64,000 bases of DNA from Micromonospora okii (GTDB lineage: Bacteria; Actinomycetota; Actinomycetes; Mycobacteriales; Micromonosporaceae): assembly GCF_020884795.1 (NCBI RefSeq), contig NZ_BBZF01000014.1, positions 527,567-591,566 of the forward strand, read 5' to 3'. Below, in pieces: positions 1 to 9,861 of the stretch (its first letter is position 1; each line of letters opens with the position of its first letter). A program made the position numbers and the translations under genes. A model generated the notes under the pieces. The model was given only the letters and a program-made list of their open reading frames with translations, was not told the origin of the DNA and searched no databases.

Positions 1-816
1 GTTGATCAGCGACAGGGCGTCCCCGGCGAGCACCAGCCGGCCCCGCCCCGACACGGGGCGGTGGGTGGAGAGCGGCAGGTGGTGGGCGCGCAGCGCGGTC
101 ACCACCGCCGGATCGGTGCCGGGCAGCAGCGCGGCCAGCCGGTCCAGCAGGTGCGCGCGGGTCAGCGGCTCGCCGCGCAGCACCTCCCCGTACCCGACGT
201 TCGCCCGCCCGTCGCCGATGGGAAACGACCAGGCGTACGCCGGCCAGCGCGGCCTTGAGGTGACGATGAGCTGCTCGGGCGGGCCCGGCCGGGCCGGGGC
301 GTAGCCGCGGATGGCCAGCGCGAGGTGGCGGTCCGGGTTCGCCGGCTCGCCGAGCGCCCGGCGGACCACCGAGCCGGCACCGTCCGCGCCGACCACCGCC
401 CGCGCGGCGAGGTCGCCGTCGAGCACCACCCGGCCGTCGCGGGCCTCGACCCGGCGCACCGTGTGCCGGCGCAGCTCCGCGCCGGCCGCGACCGCCGCCG
501 CCACCAGCCGGGCGTCGAAGACCTCCCGGGGCACCGTGTACGCCGGGCGGGGCAGCGCCCGGGCCACCGCGCCGCCGCCGGGCCCGACCAGCCGGATGCG
601 GGGCAGCGGGGCGTACCCGTCGACCGCGCCGGTGACGCCCAGCCGGGCGAGGACGTCCAGCGCGTGCGCGGCGACGCCGTCCCCGCACGCCTTGTCCCGG
701 GGGAAGTCGGCCCGGTCCAGCAGCAGCACCCGGGCCCCGGCCCGGCGGGCGGCCAGCGCGGCGGCGGCCCCGGCCGGGCCCGCCCCCACCACGGCCACGT
801 CGTACTCGTCGGTCAT
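1..816 (-). CDS. Geranylgeranyl reductase family FAD-dependent oxidoreductase (3' end outside window)
   Basis: Reading down from ATG 816, preceded by GGGAGG at good spacing, the protein begins MTDEYDVAVVGAGPAGAAAA, a Rossmann dinucleotide motif for FAD. Further on are RADFPRDKACGDG, typical of geranylgeranyl reductases, and GADGAGSVVR, the second FAD motif. The visible 272 codons end within LVLAGDALSL, the usual GD motif that binds the FAD ribityl chain, so only the C-terminal part is cut off. Family members reduce isoprenoid side chains of lipids, quinones or carotenoid-type compounds; the substrate here is unknown. It follows the membrane-protein gene on the same strand by 24 bp, so the two are probably co-transcribed. 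Confidence 0.85.
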   Translation of the reverse strand, partial: MTDEYDVAVVGAGPAGAAAALAARRAGARVLLLDRADFPRDKACGDGVAAHALDVLARLGVTGAVDGYAPLPRIRLVGPGGGAVARALPRPAYTVPREVFDARLVAAAVAAGAELRRHTVRRVEARDGRVVLDGDLAARAVVGADGAGSVVRRALGEPANPDRHLALAIRGYAPARPGPPEQLIVTSRPRWPAYAWSFPIGDGRANVGYGEVLRGEPLTRAHLLDRLAALLPGTDPAVVTALRAHHLPLSTHRPVSGRGRLVLAGDALSLIN

Positions 817-840
817 GCCGCCTCCCGGGTCCCTCGCGGC

Positions 841-1704
841 TCAGCCCGGCGTCGTCGCGGCCTCGGCCCGGCCGGCGCGCCACAACCCGTACAACGCCAG
901 GAGGGCGGCGGCGAGCAACGGGGCGCCGTCGCGGATCAGGCCGTCGACGCCGAGGAGCCACCAGCACAGCGGCAGGTCGACGGCGAGCACGCCCAGGGTG
1001 ATCGCCACCAGCAGGCGGCGGGCCCACAGCTTGCCGCGCATGAGGAAGGCGGTGCAGAACAGCACCAGGTAGCTGACCGCGATCCCGGCGACGAACCAGA
1101 ACAGCACCCCCGGCACCGCGCCTGGCCGGCCGTCCAGGACGGCCCCGCCGGCCGCCAGGGCCGGCACCAGCATGAGCGGGCTGTACGTGAACGCGGCGAC
1201 CCGGCTCGTGAGCAGCCACCCGGTGACCGGCGGGCGCTTCGGCGCGACCTCGCGCCAGGAGATCGTGCCGCCGGAGATGACGAGCCCCTTGCGGTGCCGG
1301 ACCAGGTGGCCGGCGACGACGCCGGAGCGGTACAGCAGCCAGACCACGGCACCGCAGAGCGCGGTGAGCAGGGCGAAGCCGAGCAGGCCGGGCAGCGGCG
1401 GGACGCCCTGCCGGGGCACGATCAGCCGACCCACGGCGAAGACGGTGGTGACGGCGAGGATCAGCCCGAGCGGCTTGGCGACGGCGCGGCCCCGGTCGAC
1501 GTGCCCGATCAGCAGCAGGAAGCCGAGCGAGCGGAGCATCGCCCAGCCGGTGCGTACCGCCAGGCCGAAGCCGCGCTCCGGGGCGTACCACCAGTTGAGC
1601 AGCTCGACGGCGACGGTGGCCGCCGCCGTGACGGCCAGCAGGGTGGTCAGCGCCCGGACGGCGGACGGCCGCCGGACCTGCGTGGTCTCGGCGGCCGTCC
1701 TCAT
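841..1704 (-). CDS. Multi-pass membrane protein of unknown function
   Basis: The 287-residue product starts at ATG 1704 and consists mostly of hydrophobic stretches (for example LTTLLAVTAAATVAVELL, LGFALLTALCGAVVWLL, LFWFVAGIAVSYLVLFCTAF), giving about seven predicted membrane segments, with a soluble loop around GLVISGGTISWREVAPKRPP. I recognise no catalytic motif or named family. It is upstream of, and close to, the FAD reductase gene, so the two may work on a membrane lipid or quinone, but this is inference from position only. Confidence 0.7.
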   Translation of the reverse strand: MRTAAETTQVRRPSAVRALTTLLAVTAAATVAVELLNWWYAPERGFGLAVRTGWAMLRSLGFLLLIGHVDRGRAVAKPLGLILAVTTVFAVGRLIVPRQGVPPLPGLLGFALLTALCGAVVWLLYRSGVVAGHLVRHRKGLVISGGTISWREVAPKRPPVTGWLLTSRVAAFTYSPLMLVPALAAGGAVLDGRPGAVPGVLFWFVAGIAVSYLVLFCTAFLMRGKLWARRLLVAITLGVLAVDLPLCWWLLGVDGLIRDGAPLLAAALLALYGLWRAGRAEAATTPG

Positions 1705-1741
1705 GGAATCCGATGGTGCCCGATGCGGGCGGGCCTCACAC

Positions 1742-3586
1742 CTACCGGCGCGGCGCTTCCGCGTCGAGGCGGGCGCGCAGCGCGTCCAGCTCGGCCCAGA
1801 GCACGCCGGGGAGCTTGTCGCCGATCTTCTCGAACCACTCGGTGACCAGCGGAAGCTCTGCCCGCCACTCCTCCGGGTCGACCTTCAGCGCGATCCGGAC
1901 GTCCTCCGGGGTCATGTCCAGGCCCTCGACGTCGAGGGCGTCCTGCGCCGGGACCATGCCGATCGGGGTCTCGACCGCGTCGGCCCGGCCCTCCAGCCGC
2001 TCGATGACCCACTTGAGCACCCGGGAGTTCTCGCCGAAGCCGGGCCAGAGGAAGTTGCCCTCGGCGTCCTTGCGGAACCAGTTGACGTAGTAGACCTTGG
2101 GCAGCTTGGACTCGTCGCCGTCGGCGCCCTTGCCCATCTCGATCCAGTGCCGGAAGTAGTCGCCGGCGTGGTAGCCGATGAACGGCAGCATGGCCATCGG
2201 GTCGCGGCGCACCACGCCCACCGCGCCGGACGCGGCGGCGGTGGTCTCCGAGGAGAGCGTCGCCCCCATGTACACGCCGTGCACCCAGTCACGGGCCTCG
2301 GTGACCAGCGGGATCGTGTCCCGGCGCCGGCCGCCGAAGAGGATCGCGTCGATCGGCACGCCCTTGGGGTCGTAGTAGTCCTCGGCGAGGATCGGGCACT
2401 GGGTGATCGGGGTGCAGAAGCGGCTGTTCGCGTGCGAGGAGAGGCTGTCGCTCTCGGGCGTCCAGTCGTTGCCCTTCCAGTCGAGCAGGTGCGCCGGCGG
2501 CTCGCCCATCCCCTCCCACCAGATGTCGCCGTCGTCGGTGAGGGCGACGTTGGTGAAGATGGAGTTGCCCCGGTCCAGCGTCCGCATCGCGTTGGCGTTG
2601 GTCTTCCAGTCGGTGCCCGGCGCGACGCCGAAGAGGCCGTACTCGGGGTTGACCGCGTAGAGCCGGCCGTCGGGGCCGAAGCGCATCCAGGCGATGTCGT
2701 CGCCGATGGTCTCGACCTTCCAGCCCGGGATGGTCGGCTCCAGCATGGCCAGGTTGGTCTTGCCGCACGCCGACGGGAACGCCCCCGCGACGTGGTAGAC
2801 CCGCCCCTCCGGGGAGGTGATCTTGAGGATCAGCATGTGCTCGGCGAGCCAGCCCTCGTCGCGCCCCATGACGCTGGCGATGCGCAGCGAGTAGCACTTC
2901 TTGCCGAGCAGGGAGTTGCCGCCGTAGCCGGAGCCGTACGACCAGATCTCCCGGGTCTCGGGGAAGTGGGAGATGTACTTGGTCTCGTTGCACGGCCAGG
3001 CCACGTCGGACTGGCCGGGGGCGAGCGGGGCGCCGATGGAGTGCAGGGCGTGCACGAAGTCCGCGTCGTCGCCCATCGCCTCCAGGATCCTCGCGCCCAT
3101 CCGGGTCATGATCCGCATCGAGGCGACCACGTACGGGCTGTCGGTGATCTCGACGCCGAACATGGGGCTCTCGGCCTCGACGGGGCCCATGCAGAACGGG
3201 ATGACGTACATGGTGCGCCCGCGCATGGAGCCGCGGTACAGCTCGGTCATCGTCCGCTTCATCTCGTCCGGCGCCATCCAGTTGTTGGTGGGGCCGGCGT
3301 CCGCCTCGTCGACGGAGCAGATGAAGGTGCGCTCCTCGACCCGGGCGACGTCGGACGGGTCGGTGCGGGCGTAGAACGAGTTCGGCTTCTTCTCCGGGTT
3401 GAGCCGGATCAGGGTGCCGTTGTCGACGAGCTCGTCGGTGAGGCGGCGCCACTCCTCGTCGGACCCGTCCACCCAGACGACCCGGTCCGGCGTGGTCAGT
3501 TCCGCCACTTCTCGGACCCAGGCGAGCAGCTTGGGGTGGGACGTCGGGGCCTGATCGATACCCCGAACGGTAGCCGGAGCAACCAT
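1742..3586 (-). CDS. pckG: Phosphoenolpyruvate carboxykinase (GTP)
   Basis: The enzyme converts oxaloacetate and GTP to PEP, GDP and CO2, linking the TCA cycle to gluconeogenesis in the cytosol. The nucleotide P-loop [12 protein letters not shown] lies near residue 270, with downstream [10 protein letters not shown] and the [11 protein letters not shown] region near the C-terminus, all typical of the GTP-dependent family. At 614 residues it has the usual length. The start is ATG 3586 because AAGGAG sits 7 nt upstream on the minus strand; the reading frame stays open for another 50 codons, but that part looks non-coding. It is transcribed away from a 490-bp gene-free region that should hold its promoter. 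Confidence 0.97.
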   Translation of the reverse strand: MVAPATVRGIDQAPTSHPKLLAWVREVAELTTPDRVVWVDGSDEEWRRLTDELVDNGTLIRLNPEKKPNSFYARTDPSDVARVEERTFICSVDEADAGPTNNWMAPDEMKRTMTELYRGSMRGRTMYVIPFCMGPVEAESPMFGVEITDSPYVVASMRIMTRMGARILEAMGDDADFVHALHSIGAPLAPGQSDVAWPCNETKYISHFPETREIWSYGSGYGGNSLLGKKCYSLRIASVMGRDEGWLAEHMLILKITSPEGRVYHVAGAFPSACGKTNLAMLEPTIPGWKVETIGDDIAWMRFGPDGRLYAVNPEYGLFGVAPGTDWKTNANAMRTLDRGNSIFTNVALTDDGDIWWEGMGEPPAHLLDWKGNDWTPESDSLSSHANSRFCTPITQCPILAEDYYDPKGVPIDAILFGGRRRDTIPLVTEARDWVHGVYMGATLSSETTAAASGAVGVVRRDPMAMLPFIGYHAGDYFRHWIEMGKGADGDESKLPKVYYVNWFRKDAEGNFLWPGFGENSRVLKWVIERLEGRADAVETPIGMVPAQDALDVEGLDMTPEDVRIALKVDPEEWRAELPLVTEWFEKIGDKLPGVLWAELDALRARLDAEAPRR

Positions 3587-4065
3587 GACACATCTCCTTG
3601 AGGTCGACGCTGACCGATCTATGGGATGCACGAGTGGGGACGGCGCGATGCGTCGCCTTCGTGGAAACCTGGGATTGGCCTCAGCGTAAACCGGGCGACG
3701 TCGCAAGTCAGTGGGATAGGTTGTGAAGAACTGCACAAGCTACGGGTACGCTGCGGCATCACGACCTGATACCCGCTTTGGCGCGCAGTTTCACGCAAAT
3801 CCTTCGACGAACCTTCACCGGGGTCACCGCGCCGTTCGCCGAGGTGCGCGCGGGTCGGGGGAACGGCCGCGCGGCCCGGGCCCGCCGACGGGGGCGAACG
3901 GCGACGGGGGCCGCAGGGAACCATTCTGGAATGCGCGAAGCTGAGCGGGGACGCGCATTTTCGAAACTGTCCGCAATTCGCGCACTCCGGGTTACGATCC
4001 GTTCACGCGGCCTCCGGGGGCCGCGCCAGAGGCCGCGGATCCCCTTCCGGGGTGCCCGCAACCGG
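3587..4065. other. Gene-free divergent region between pckG and gtrA
   Basis: About 480 bp without a convincing gene. Base composition is lower in GC near 3680-3800 and 3920-4010, as expected for promoters of the divergent neighbours. An 8-bp inverted repeat, TGCGCGAA at 3931 and TTCGCGCA at 3976, may be a regulator site. Reading frames across it have poor third-position GC bias. Confidence 0.5.
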
Positions 4066-4077
4066 TACGCTCTGCGA
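4066..4077 (+). promoter_or_regulatory. Leaderless promoter -10 element of gtrA-1
   Basis: TACGCT at 4066-4071 fits the actinobacterial -10 consensus TANNNT and ends 6 nt before GTG 4078. No Shine-Dalgarno sequence is present, so transcription probably starts at the GTG itself. Confidence 0.55.
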
Positions 4078-4626
4078 GTGGCCGCGACGATGACCGGGGA
4101 CCAGGCAGGGCTCCCGCCGACCCGCCCGGGCCTGATCCGTGCCCTGATCGACCGCTTCGGCCACCTGGTCCGCGAGCTGAGCAAGTTCGCCACCGTGGGC
4201 GGCATCGCCTTCGTCGTCGACTTCGCCCTCTTCAACTACCTCACGCACGCGCGCGGCGTCGAGCAGGTGACCGCGAAGACCGTCTCCACGGTGGTCGCCG
4301 CGACCCTCGCCTTCCTCGGCAACCGGTTCTGGACCTGGCGGCACCGCCAGCGCTCCAACCCCGCCCGCGAGTACGCGCTCTTCTTCCTCTTCAACGGCGT
4401 CGGCCTGGGCATCGCGGTGGCCTGTCTCGCCATCAGCCGGTACGGCCTCGGCGCCATCTGGCCCGAGGTGTTCCAGACCACCGTCGCCGACAACATCGCC
4501 AGCTACCTCGTGGGCACCGGCCTCGGCACGCTGTTCCGGTTCTGGTCGTACCGGCGGTTCGTCTTCGTCGCAGCGGGAACGCAGTCCGCTCCGGAGGCGA
4601 CACCCGACCGGGACCCTCCCGCGTGA
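4078..4626 (+). CDS. GtrA family membrane protein 1
   Basis: GtrA-type proteins are small four-helix membrane proteins, thought to flip polyprenyl-linked sugars or assist cell-wall glycosylation. This 182-residue product shows the family pattern: ELSKFATVGGIAFVVDFALFNYL in helix 1, then LAFLGNRFWTWRHR, REYALFFLFNGVGLGIA and GTLFRFWSYRRFVF. GTG 4078 is chosen because a -10 element ends 6 nt upstream; ATG 4090 is an alternative. Its stop overlaps a GTG at 4623 that opens the frame of the next, homologous gene, so the pair is likely a recent tandem duplication or functional pair. Confidence 0.85.
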   Translation: MAATMTGDQAGLPPTRPGLIRALIDRFGHLVRELSKFATVGGIAFVVDFALFNYLTHARGVEQVTAKTVSTVVAATLAFLGNRFWTWRHRQRSNPAREYALFFLFNGVGLGIAVACLAISRYGLGAIWPEVFQTTVADNIASYLVGTGLGTLFRFWSYRRFVFVAAGTQSAPEATPDRDPPA

Positions 4627-4688
4627 CCCGTCGCCCATCCCGTACGGCCGGGCCGACCGGTCCGCCCACCGAGCCTAAGGTGTTCCGC

Positions 4689-5459
4689 ATGCGTCTTGTC
4701 CGTCTGCTGCCTGAGCGCTGGCAGAAGTTCATCCACGAGGCGCTCAAGTTCGGCATCGTCGGTGGCATCAACACGGTCATCAATTACGCCGTGTTCAACG
4801 CTCTGGCACTCACCGTGTTCCGGGACGGTCAGCTCAAGGCGACGGTCATCGCCACCATCGTGGCGACGATCACGTCGTATCTGATGAATCGGCACTGGAC
4901 GTACCGGGATCGCCCAAAAGCGGCCCTGCGCCGCGAATACGCCCTGTTCTTCCTGTTCAACGCCACCGGGCTGCTCATCGAACTCGGCGTCCTGGCCGCA
5001 GCCAAGTACGGCCTCGGCATGACGAGCCTGCTCGCCCTGAACGTGGCGAAGACCGGCGGCGTGCTCCTGGCCACCCTGTTCCGCTTCTGGTCCTACCGGA
5101 CGTTCGTCTTCCAGCCCGCCCCGGCCCAGCCGGAGGCGGACACCTGGCACACCATCCCCCGCGACGAGTGGGACACGATGGCCGAGATGGACCCGGTCGC
5201 CGAGCTGGCCGAGTCCGTCACCGAGCTGGAGGAGGCCCAGCCACCGCCGGGCGAGCGCCGAGCGGACGAGCGGCGGCCGGGCAAGCAGCGGCCGGGCAAG
5301 CAGCGACCGGCACGGCGCGGCGGCCGGGCGTACCGTCCGACGCCCGTGCAGGGCCGGCCCGCCCCGGCCGACGCCGGGCTCGGCGACGCGCTCCACGGTG
5401 AGCTGTCGGCGGAGCTCGCCGACGAACTGCACGCCGGCACCCGCCGACGCCGGCGGTGA
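4689..5459 (+). CDS. GtrA family membrane protein 2 with long charged tail
   Basis: The first 150 residues repeat the GtrA pattern of the preceding gene (EALKFGIVGGINTVINY, SYLMNRHWTYRDRP, REYALFFLFNATGLLIEL, TLFRFWSYRTFVF). They are followed by about 100 hydrophilic residues rich in Glu, Arg and Pro (ELEEAQPPPGERRADERRPG), which should lie in the cytoplasm. I place the start at ATG 4689 behind AAGGTG; GTG 4623, overlapping the upstream stop, would add 22 residues. It probably acts on the same lipid-linked sugar pathway as its neighbour, perhaps as a partner subunit. Confidence 0.82.
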   Translation: MRLVRLLPERWQKFIHEALKFGIVGGINTVINYAVFNALALTVFRDGQLKATVIATIVATITSYLMNRHWTYRDRPKAALRREYALFFLFNATGLLIELGVLAAAKYGLGMTSLLALNVAKTGGVLLATLFRFWSYRTFVFQPAPAQPEADTWHTIPRDEWDTMAEMDPVAELAESVTELEEAQPPPGERRADERRPGKQRPGKQRPARRGGRAYRPTPVQGRPAPADAGLGDALHGELSAELADELHAGTRRRRR

Positions 5460-5572
5460 GCGCCGTGGAGACCGGCGTCGCGACGCCGGACAACCCGCAC
5501 GCCGCAGGCGGCGTGGCTGCGTCACCGGCGCGGCCCCACGCGCAGGCGGCAGCACCACCGGAGGTGAAGGCG

Positions 5573-6469
5573 ATGCCGGAGATCGAGACCGAGGCGAGGA
5601 CTGCGCCGGGCGGGCCGCCGCCGGCCGGCGTGAGCGCACCGGCCCCGCCAGCGGCGGCGGACGCGGCCAGAGGAGGCGCACCGGCCGAGGCGGGCGCAGG
5701 AGCCGTGCTGGCCCTGCCAGCGGCCGAGGTGACCGCAGGAGCCGTGCTGGCCCCGCCGTTGGCCGGCACGACCGGAGGAGCCGTACCGGCCCCTTCATCG
5801 GCCGAGGCGGCCGGAGGCGCCGTACCCGTTCAGCCGACGGCCGGGGCGACCGCAGGGGCCGTGCCGGCCCCGCCAGCGGCCGAGGCGGGCGGTGCGCTGC
5901 CGGCAACCCCCGCAGGAGGCGCACCGGCCGTGCCCGGGCCCCGCACCGGTGGGGCGGTCGCCGGCCCGGTCCGCTCGGGCACGGGCGCGCCGGCCGAGCT
6001 CTTCTTCGAGGACCTGACCCCCGGGCTCACCTTCGACCTGGGCCTGGTGCGGGTCGACGGCGACGAGATGGTCGCCTTCGCCCGTCGGTTCGACCCGCAG
6101 TGGTACCACGTCGACCCCGAGCGGGCCGCCGCGAGCCACCACGGCGGGCTGATCGCCAGCGGCTTCTACACGGTCAGCCTCTTCATGCGCGCGTACGTCG
6201 ACCACGTGCTCGCCCGGGCGGCGGCCGACGCCTCTCCCGGCCTGGAGGAGCTGCGCTGGCTGGCCCCCGTGCGGGCCGGCGACCGCCTGGCCGTCCGCCT
6301 GGACGTGATGGGCAGCCGCCCGTCCACCGCCCGCCCCGGGCTGGGCACGGTCAGCCTCACCGGCACGATGTTCCGCCTCGGCCCGGACGGCGAGCCGGAG
6401 CAGGAGGTGCTGCGCACCCGCTTCCGCGGCTGGTTCGCGCTCCGCCCGGTCGACCCCGGCCAGGAGTGA
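5573..6469 (+). CDS. MaoC-like hot-dog hydratase with repetitive Ala/Pro N-terminus
   Basis: The C-terminal 155 residues, from AELFFEDLTPGLTFDLG, form a MaoC dehydratase-type hot-dog domain. They include FDPQWYHVDPERA, the GGLIASGFYTVSLFMRA helix and the LRWLAPVRAGD strand, all typical of enoyl-CoA hydratase-like proteins acting on acyl-CoA. The preceding ~140 residues are low-complexity Ala/Pro/Gly with 13-residue repeats and look like a disordered linker. ATG 5573 has a strong GGAGG 8 nt upstream; GTG 5456, overlapping the gtrA-2 stop, is the alternative and would add 39 residues. Likely co-transcribed with the GtrA genes, although no functional link is obvious. Confidence 0.8.
   Translation: MPEIETEARTAPGGPPPAGVSAPAPPAAADAARGGAPAEAGAGAVLALPAAEVTAGAVLAPPLAGTTGGAVPAPSSAEAAGGAVPVQPTAGATAGAVPAPPAAEAGGALPATPAGGAPAVPGPRTGGAVAGPVRSGTGAPAELFFEDLTPGLTFDLGLVRVDGDEMVAFARRFDPQWYHVDPERAAASHHGGLIASGFYTVSLFMRAYVDHVLARAAADASPGLEELRWLAPVRAGDRLAVRLDVMGSRPSTARPGLGTVSLTGTMFRLGPDGEPEQEVLRTRFRGWFALRPVDPGQE
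5696..5925 (+). repeat. 39-bp tandem repeat (13-residue units) in the MaoC gene
   Basis: Units begin at 5696, 5735, 5774, 5813 and 5852 and encode versions of AGAVLAPPLAGTT; the fifth has 12 codons and a sixth is partial. Codons such as GCA and GGA are more frequent here than in the rest of the gene. Confidence 0.8.
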
Positions 6470-6476
6470 GTCGCCG

Positions 6477-6510
6477 GGGAGGTTCGGGTCGCCGGTGACG
6501 CGAACCTCCC
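6477..6510 (+). terminator. Hairpin after the MaoC gene
   Basis: GGGAGGTTCG at 6477-6486 pairs perfectly with CGAACCTCCC at 6501-6510 across a 14-nt loop, directly after the stop at 6469. There is no T-tract, as is common in high-GC actinobacteria. Confidence 0.65.
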
Positions 6511-6600
6511 GGACGGTGACCTGTCCCGCCCGGCGCTCGGATGTCGGGCGTCGCGTCCGGGCCCTCGGGGGTCAGGCTGCCGGGCGTCGGTCGCCGGTCA

Positions 6601-7173
6601 TCAGGCGGAGGGGTCGCGGAGGGGTCGCCCCTCGCGCATGTCGGCGAGGATGTCGCGCATCTCCCCGTCGCCGAGGGAGTGCCGGTCGTGGTGCGCCTCG
6701 ACCAGCTCGTACAGCTTGGTCTGCACCCGGTCCACGCCCGGGACGTCGGTGAGCACCGACTGGCCGCGCTCCCCCGCCGACTCGATGGTGAGGGTGCCGC
6801 AGCCGAGCAGCCGCTCGACGAAGCGCTGGCTCATGGCGTGGTCGTTGATCCGGCTGAGCGGGATGTCCCGCCGGTCCCGGGCCAGCACCCCCTGCTGGAG
6901 CAGCACCCGCTCGTTCGTGAACAGGTAGTGCGTGCTGCGCCAGACCAGGAACGGCCAGAGCCCGAACCAGAGCACCAGCAGCAGTGCGAGCCCCGCGAGG
7001 ACGTAGAGGCCGATGGTCGCGGCCTCGCCGTCCGGCAGCAGGATCCAGCCCGTCACCACCATCGCGACGGCGAGCACCAGCACCACGGCCGGCCGCACCA
7101 CGGCCTTCCAGTGCGGGTGCAGGTGCAGCACGACGTGCTCGTCCTCGGTGAGCACGTCTTCGGGAAACGCCAC
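6601..7173 (-). CDS. PH (bPH2) domain membrane protein
   Basis: The 190-residue protein has two adjacent membrane segments (VVRPAVVLVLAVAMVVTGWIL and IGLYVLAGLALLLVLWFGLW). A bacterial pleckstrin-homology-like domain follows: STHYLFTNERVLLQQGVLARDRRDIPLSRI is the classic strand pattern of YdbS/YdbT-type proteins. GTG 7173 is chosen because GAGGAGG lies 5 nt upstream; the longer open frame to 7239 is unsupported. Proteins of this family often affect membrane stability or envelope stress, but the role here is unknown. It sits downstream of birA on the same strand, separated by a palindromic repeat. Confidence 0.85.
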   Translation of the reverse strand: MAFPEDVLTEDEHVVLHLHPHWKAVVRPAVVLVLAVAMVVTGWILLPDGEAATIGLYVLAGLALLLVLWFGLWPFLVWRSTHYLFTNERVLLQQGVLARDRRDIPLSRINDHAMSQRFVERLLGCGTLTIESAGERGQSVLTDVPGVDRVQTKLYELVEAHHDRHSLGDGEMRDILADMREGRPLRDPSA

Positions 7174-7261
7174 GGGAACCTCCTCGCAGAACCGGACGCG
7201 CTGACGGTAACCGGTCGAGGCCCGTCGCCCGTCCGCCACGCCGCGCTCCGCCGTCGCGGTG

Positions 7262-7314
7262 GTGAGAGGGGAACCCTTCTCTACCGCAGGCGTTAGGAAG
7301 GTGCCCTTCCTTAC
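7262..7314. repeat. Paired-palindrome intergenic repeat, copy 1
   Basis: Two imperfect palindromes, GAGAGGGGAACCCTTCTC at 7265-7282 and GTTAGGAAGGTGCCCTTCC at 7292-7310 plus TTAC, are separated by CCGCAGGC-type spacer. The right palindrome includes the birA stop codon (TTA on this strand at 7311-7313). Members occur also at 9862, 21698, 23399, 45869 and 53978. Confidence 0.8.
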
Positions 7315-8186
7315 CGCAGGTGCAGCACGTCGCCGGCCGCGAGGCTGCGGGGGCCCGCCGGGGTGTCCACGACGAGCCGGCCGTCCGCGTCCACGCCCGT
7401 CGCCGTGCCCGTCAGCTCCTCCCCGCCGGGGATCAGCACCCGCACCCGGCGGCCGACCGTGGCGCAGGCGGCGAGGTAGGCGTCACGCAGGCCGGCGGCC
7501 ACCGCGTCCCCGCCGGCCGAGCGCCAGCGGTCGTACCAGTCGGCGAGCGAGCGGAGCAGGGCGCGCAGCAGCGGATCCCGGTCGGTGGCGGTGGCCCCGG
7601 CGAGCTGGAGCGAGGTGGCCGGCAGGCCGGTCGGGTTCGCGGGCAGTTCCTCGGCGCGCAGCGTGACGTTCAGGCCGATGCCGAGCACGATGGCCGGCGG
7701 CCGGTCCGGCGACGGGCCGGGCATCGCCTCGGCCAGGATGCCGGCGCACTTCGCGTCGCCGATCAGCAGGTCGTTGGGCCACTTCAGGGCGGCGTCCAGC
7801 TCCGCCAGCCGGGCCACCGCCTCGACCAGGGCCACCCCGGCGAGCAGCGGCAGCCAGCCGTACCCGGCGGCGGGGGCCGGCGGCCAGCCCCGGTCGTCGT
7901 CCGCCTCGCCGGGGCGCAGCAGCACGCTCGCCGCGATGCCCGCCCGGGGCGGCGACTGCCAGGCCCGGCCGCGTCGGCCCCGGCCGGCGGTCTGCCGCTC
8001 GGCGACCACGACGAGCCCCTCCGGCTCGCCCAGCCGGGCCGCCTCGCCGGCGTCGGCGTTGGTGGAGCCGGTCTCGGCCCGCAGGTCGAGGCGGCGCCAG
8101 GGGCCGTGCGGGGCGACCAGCGCGCGGCGCAGCCGGGCCGCCGACAGCGGCGGGCGGTCCAGGTCGGTGTACGGCGAGCCGGGCAT
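7311..8186 (-). CDS. birA: Biotin--[acetyl-CoA carboxylase] ligase
   Basis: The enzyme makes biotinyl-AMP and transfers biotin to the lysine of a carboxyl-carrier domain, here most likely Lys549 of AccA encoded at 19944. Motifs in order are ETGSTNADA, the biotin/ATP loop [34 protein letters not shown] and GIGLNVTL, and a small C-terminal barrel ends the protein. There is no N-terminal DNA-binding domain, so it is a class I, non-regulatory ligase of normal length (291 residues). TAGGCT ends 6 nt before ATG 8186, so the mRNA is probably leaderless. It is divergent from pccB. Its stop codon lies inside an intergenic repeat. Confidence 0.95.
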   Translation of the reverse strand: MPGSPYTDLDRPPLSAARLRRALVAPHGPWRRLDLRAETGSTNADAGEAARLGEPEGLVVVAERQTAGRGRRGRAWQSPPRAGIAASVLLRPGEADDDRGWPPAPAAGYGWLPLLAGVALVEAVARLAELDAALKWPNDLLIGDAKCAGILAEAMPGPSPDRPPAIVLGIGLNVTLRAEELPANPTGLPATSLQLAGATATDRDPLLRALLRSLADWYDRWRSAGGDAVAAGLRDAYLAACATVGRRVRVLIPGGEELTGTATGVDADGRLVVDTPAGPRSLAAGDVLHLR

Positions 8187-8192
8187 TGCGCC

Positions 8193-8198
8193 AGCCTA
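8193..8198 (-). promoter_or_regulatory. Leaderless -10 element of birA
   Basis: On the minus strand TAGGCT ends 6 nt before the birA ATG at 8186; no ribosome-binding site is visible. Confidence 0.5.
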
Positions 8199-8260
8199 CG
8201 GCCCCGGGCGGGGGCGGGACTGAGGCGCACGGCACAGCGGCGCGGCACCTGAACCATCGT

Positions 8261-8266
8261 TATATT
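8261..8266 (+). promoter_or_regulatory. Leaderless -10 element of pccB
   Basis: TATATT ends 6 nt before GTG 8273. It stands out as AT-rich within GC-rich DNA. No clear -35 hexamer was seen at 17-18 bp. Confidence 0.6.
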
Positions 8267-8272
8267 CCGGGG

Positions 8273-9856
8273 GTGACTACCGAGACCGGGATCAACATCC
8301 ACAGCACGGCGGGCAAGCTGGCGGACCTGGAGCGTCGGGTCGACGAGGCGGTGCACGCCGGGTCGGCGCGCGCGGTCTCCAAGCAGCACGCCAGGGGCAA
8401 GCGGACCGCGCGGGAGCGGATCGAGCTGCTGCTCGACGAGGGGTCCTTCGTCGAGCTGGACGGGCTGGCCCGGCACCGGTCCACCAACTTCGGGATGGAG
8501 CGCACCCGCCCGTACGGCGACGGGGTGATCACCGGCTACGGCACCGTCGACGGCCGGCAGGTCTGCGTCTTCGCGCAGGACTTCACGGTCTTCGGCGGCT
8601 CCCTCGGCGAGGTCTTCGGCGAGAAGATCGTCAAGGTGATGGACCTGGCCATGAAGATCGGCTGCCCGGTCGTCGGCATCAACGACTCGGGCGGGGCCCG
8701 CATCCAGGAGGGCGTGGCTTCCCTCGGCCTCTACGGGGAGATCTTCTTCCGCAACGTGCGGGCCAGCGGCGTCATCCCGCAGATCTCGTTGATCATGGGC
8801 CCGTGCGCGGGCGGCGCGGTGTACTCCCCGGCGGTCACCGACTTCACCGTGATGGTCGACCAGACCTCGCACATGTTCATCACCGGCCCCGACGTGATCA
8901 AGACGGTCACGGGCGAGGACGTCGGCATGGAGGAGCTGGGCGGCGCGCGGACCCACAACACGCGCAGCGGCAACGCGCACTACCTCGGCACCGACGAGGA
9001 CGACGCGGTCGAGTACGTCAAGGCGCTGCTGTCGTACCTGCCGTCGAACAACCTGGACGAGCCGCCGGTCCTCCCCGTCGACGTGGATCTCGACGTCACC
9101 GAGGAGGACCGGGAGCTGGACAACCTGATCCCGGACTCGGCCAACCAGCCGTACGACATGCACCGGGTGATCGAGCACGTCCTCGACGACGGGGAGTTCC
9201 TGGAGGTCCAGCCCCTCTACGCGCAGAACCTCGTGGTCGGCTTCGGCCGGGTCGAGGGCCGCCCGGTCGGCGTGGTGGCCAACCAGCCGATGCACTTCGC
9301 GGGCACGCTGGACATCGCCGCGTCGGAGAAGGCGGCCCGGTTCGTGCGCACCTGCGACGCGTTCAACGTGCCGGTGCTGACCTTCGTGGACGTTCCCGGG
9401 TTCCTCCCCGGCACCGGCCAGGAGTGGGACGGCATCATCCGCCGGGGCGCGAAGCTGATCTACGCGTACGCCGAGGCGACCGTCCCCAAGGTCACCGTGA
9501 TCACCCGCAAGGCGTACGGCGGGGCGTACGACGTGATGGGCTCCAAGCACCTCGGCGCGGACCTGAACTTCGCCTGGCCGACCGCGCAGATCGCGGTGAT
9601 GGGCGCGCAGGGCGCGGTGAACATCCTGTACCGGCAGGAGCTGGCGGCGGCCGACGACCCGGCGGCCGTGCGGGCCGAGAAGATCGCCGAGTACGAGGAC
9701 ACGCTGGCCAACCCGTACATCGCCGCCGAGCGCGGATACGTCGACTCGGTCATCCCGCCGCACGAGACGCGCACGCAGATCGTGCGCGCCCTGCGCGTGC
9801 TGCGCACCAAGCGCGAGACCCTCCCTCCGAAGAAGCACGGCAACATCCCCCTGTAG
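8273..9856 (+). CDS. pccB: Acyl-CoA (propionyl-CoA) carboxylase beta subunit, carboxyltransferase
   Basis: This 527-residue subunit transfers CO2 from carboxybiotin to propionyl-CoA or acetyl-CoA. Both crotonase-like halves are present: the oxyanion-hole glycines in [11 protein letters not shown] and [12 protein letters not shown] in the N-terminal half, and [28 protein letters not shown] and [16 protein letters not shown] in the C-terminal half. The protein ends KHGNIPL, as expected for actinobacterial AccD/PccB. GTG 8273 is chosen from the -10 element 6 nt upstream. Its usual partner accE lies 5 kb downstream and accA 10 kb downstream, separated by unrelated genes. Substrate preference cannot be fixed from sequence alone. 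Confidence 0.95.
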   Translation: MTTETGINIHSTAGKLADLERRVDEAVHAGSARAVSKQHARGKRTARERIELLLDEGSFVELDGLARHRSTNFGMERTRPYGDGVITGYGTVDGRQVCVFAQDFTVFGGSLGEVFGEKIVKVMDLAMKIGCPVVGINDSGGARIQEGVASLGLYGEIFFRNVRASGVIPQISLIMGPCAGGAVYSPAVTDFTVMVDQTSHMFITGPDVIKTVTGEDVGMEELGGARTHNTRSGNAHYLGTDEDDAVEYVKALLSYLPSNNLDEPPVLPVDVDLDVTEEDRELDNLIPDSANQPYDMHRVIEHVLDDGEFLEVQPLYAQNLVVGFGRVEGRPVGVVANQPMHFAGTLDIAASEKAARFVRTCDAFNVPVLTFVDVPGFLPGTGQEWDGIIRRGAKLIYAYAEATVPKVTVITRKAYGGAYDVMGSKHLGADLNFAWPTAQIAVMGAQGAVNILYRQELAAADDPAAVRAEKIAEYEDTLANPYIAAERGYVDSVIPPHETRTQIVRALRVLRTKRETLPPKKHGNIPL

Positions 9857-9861
9857 CCGGT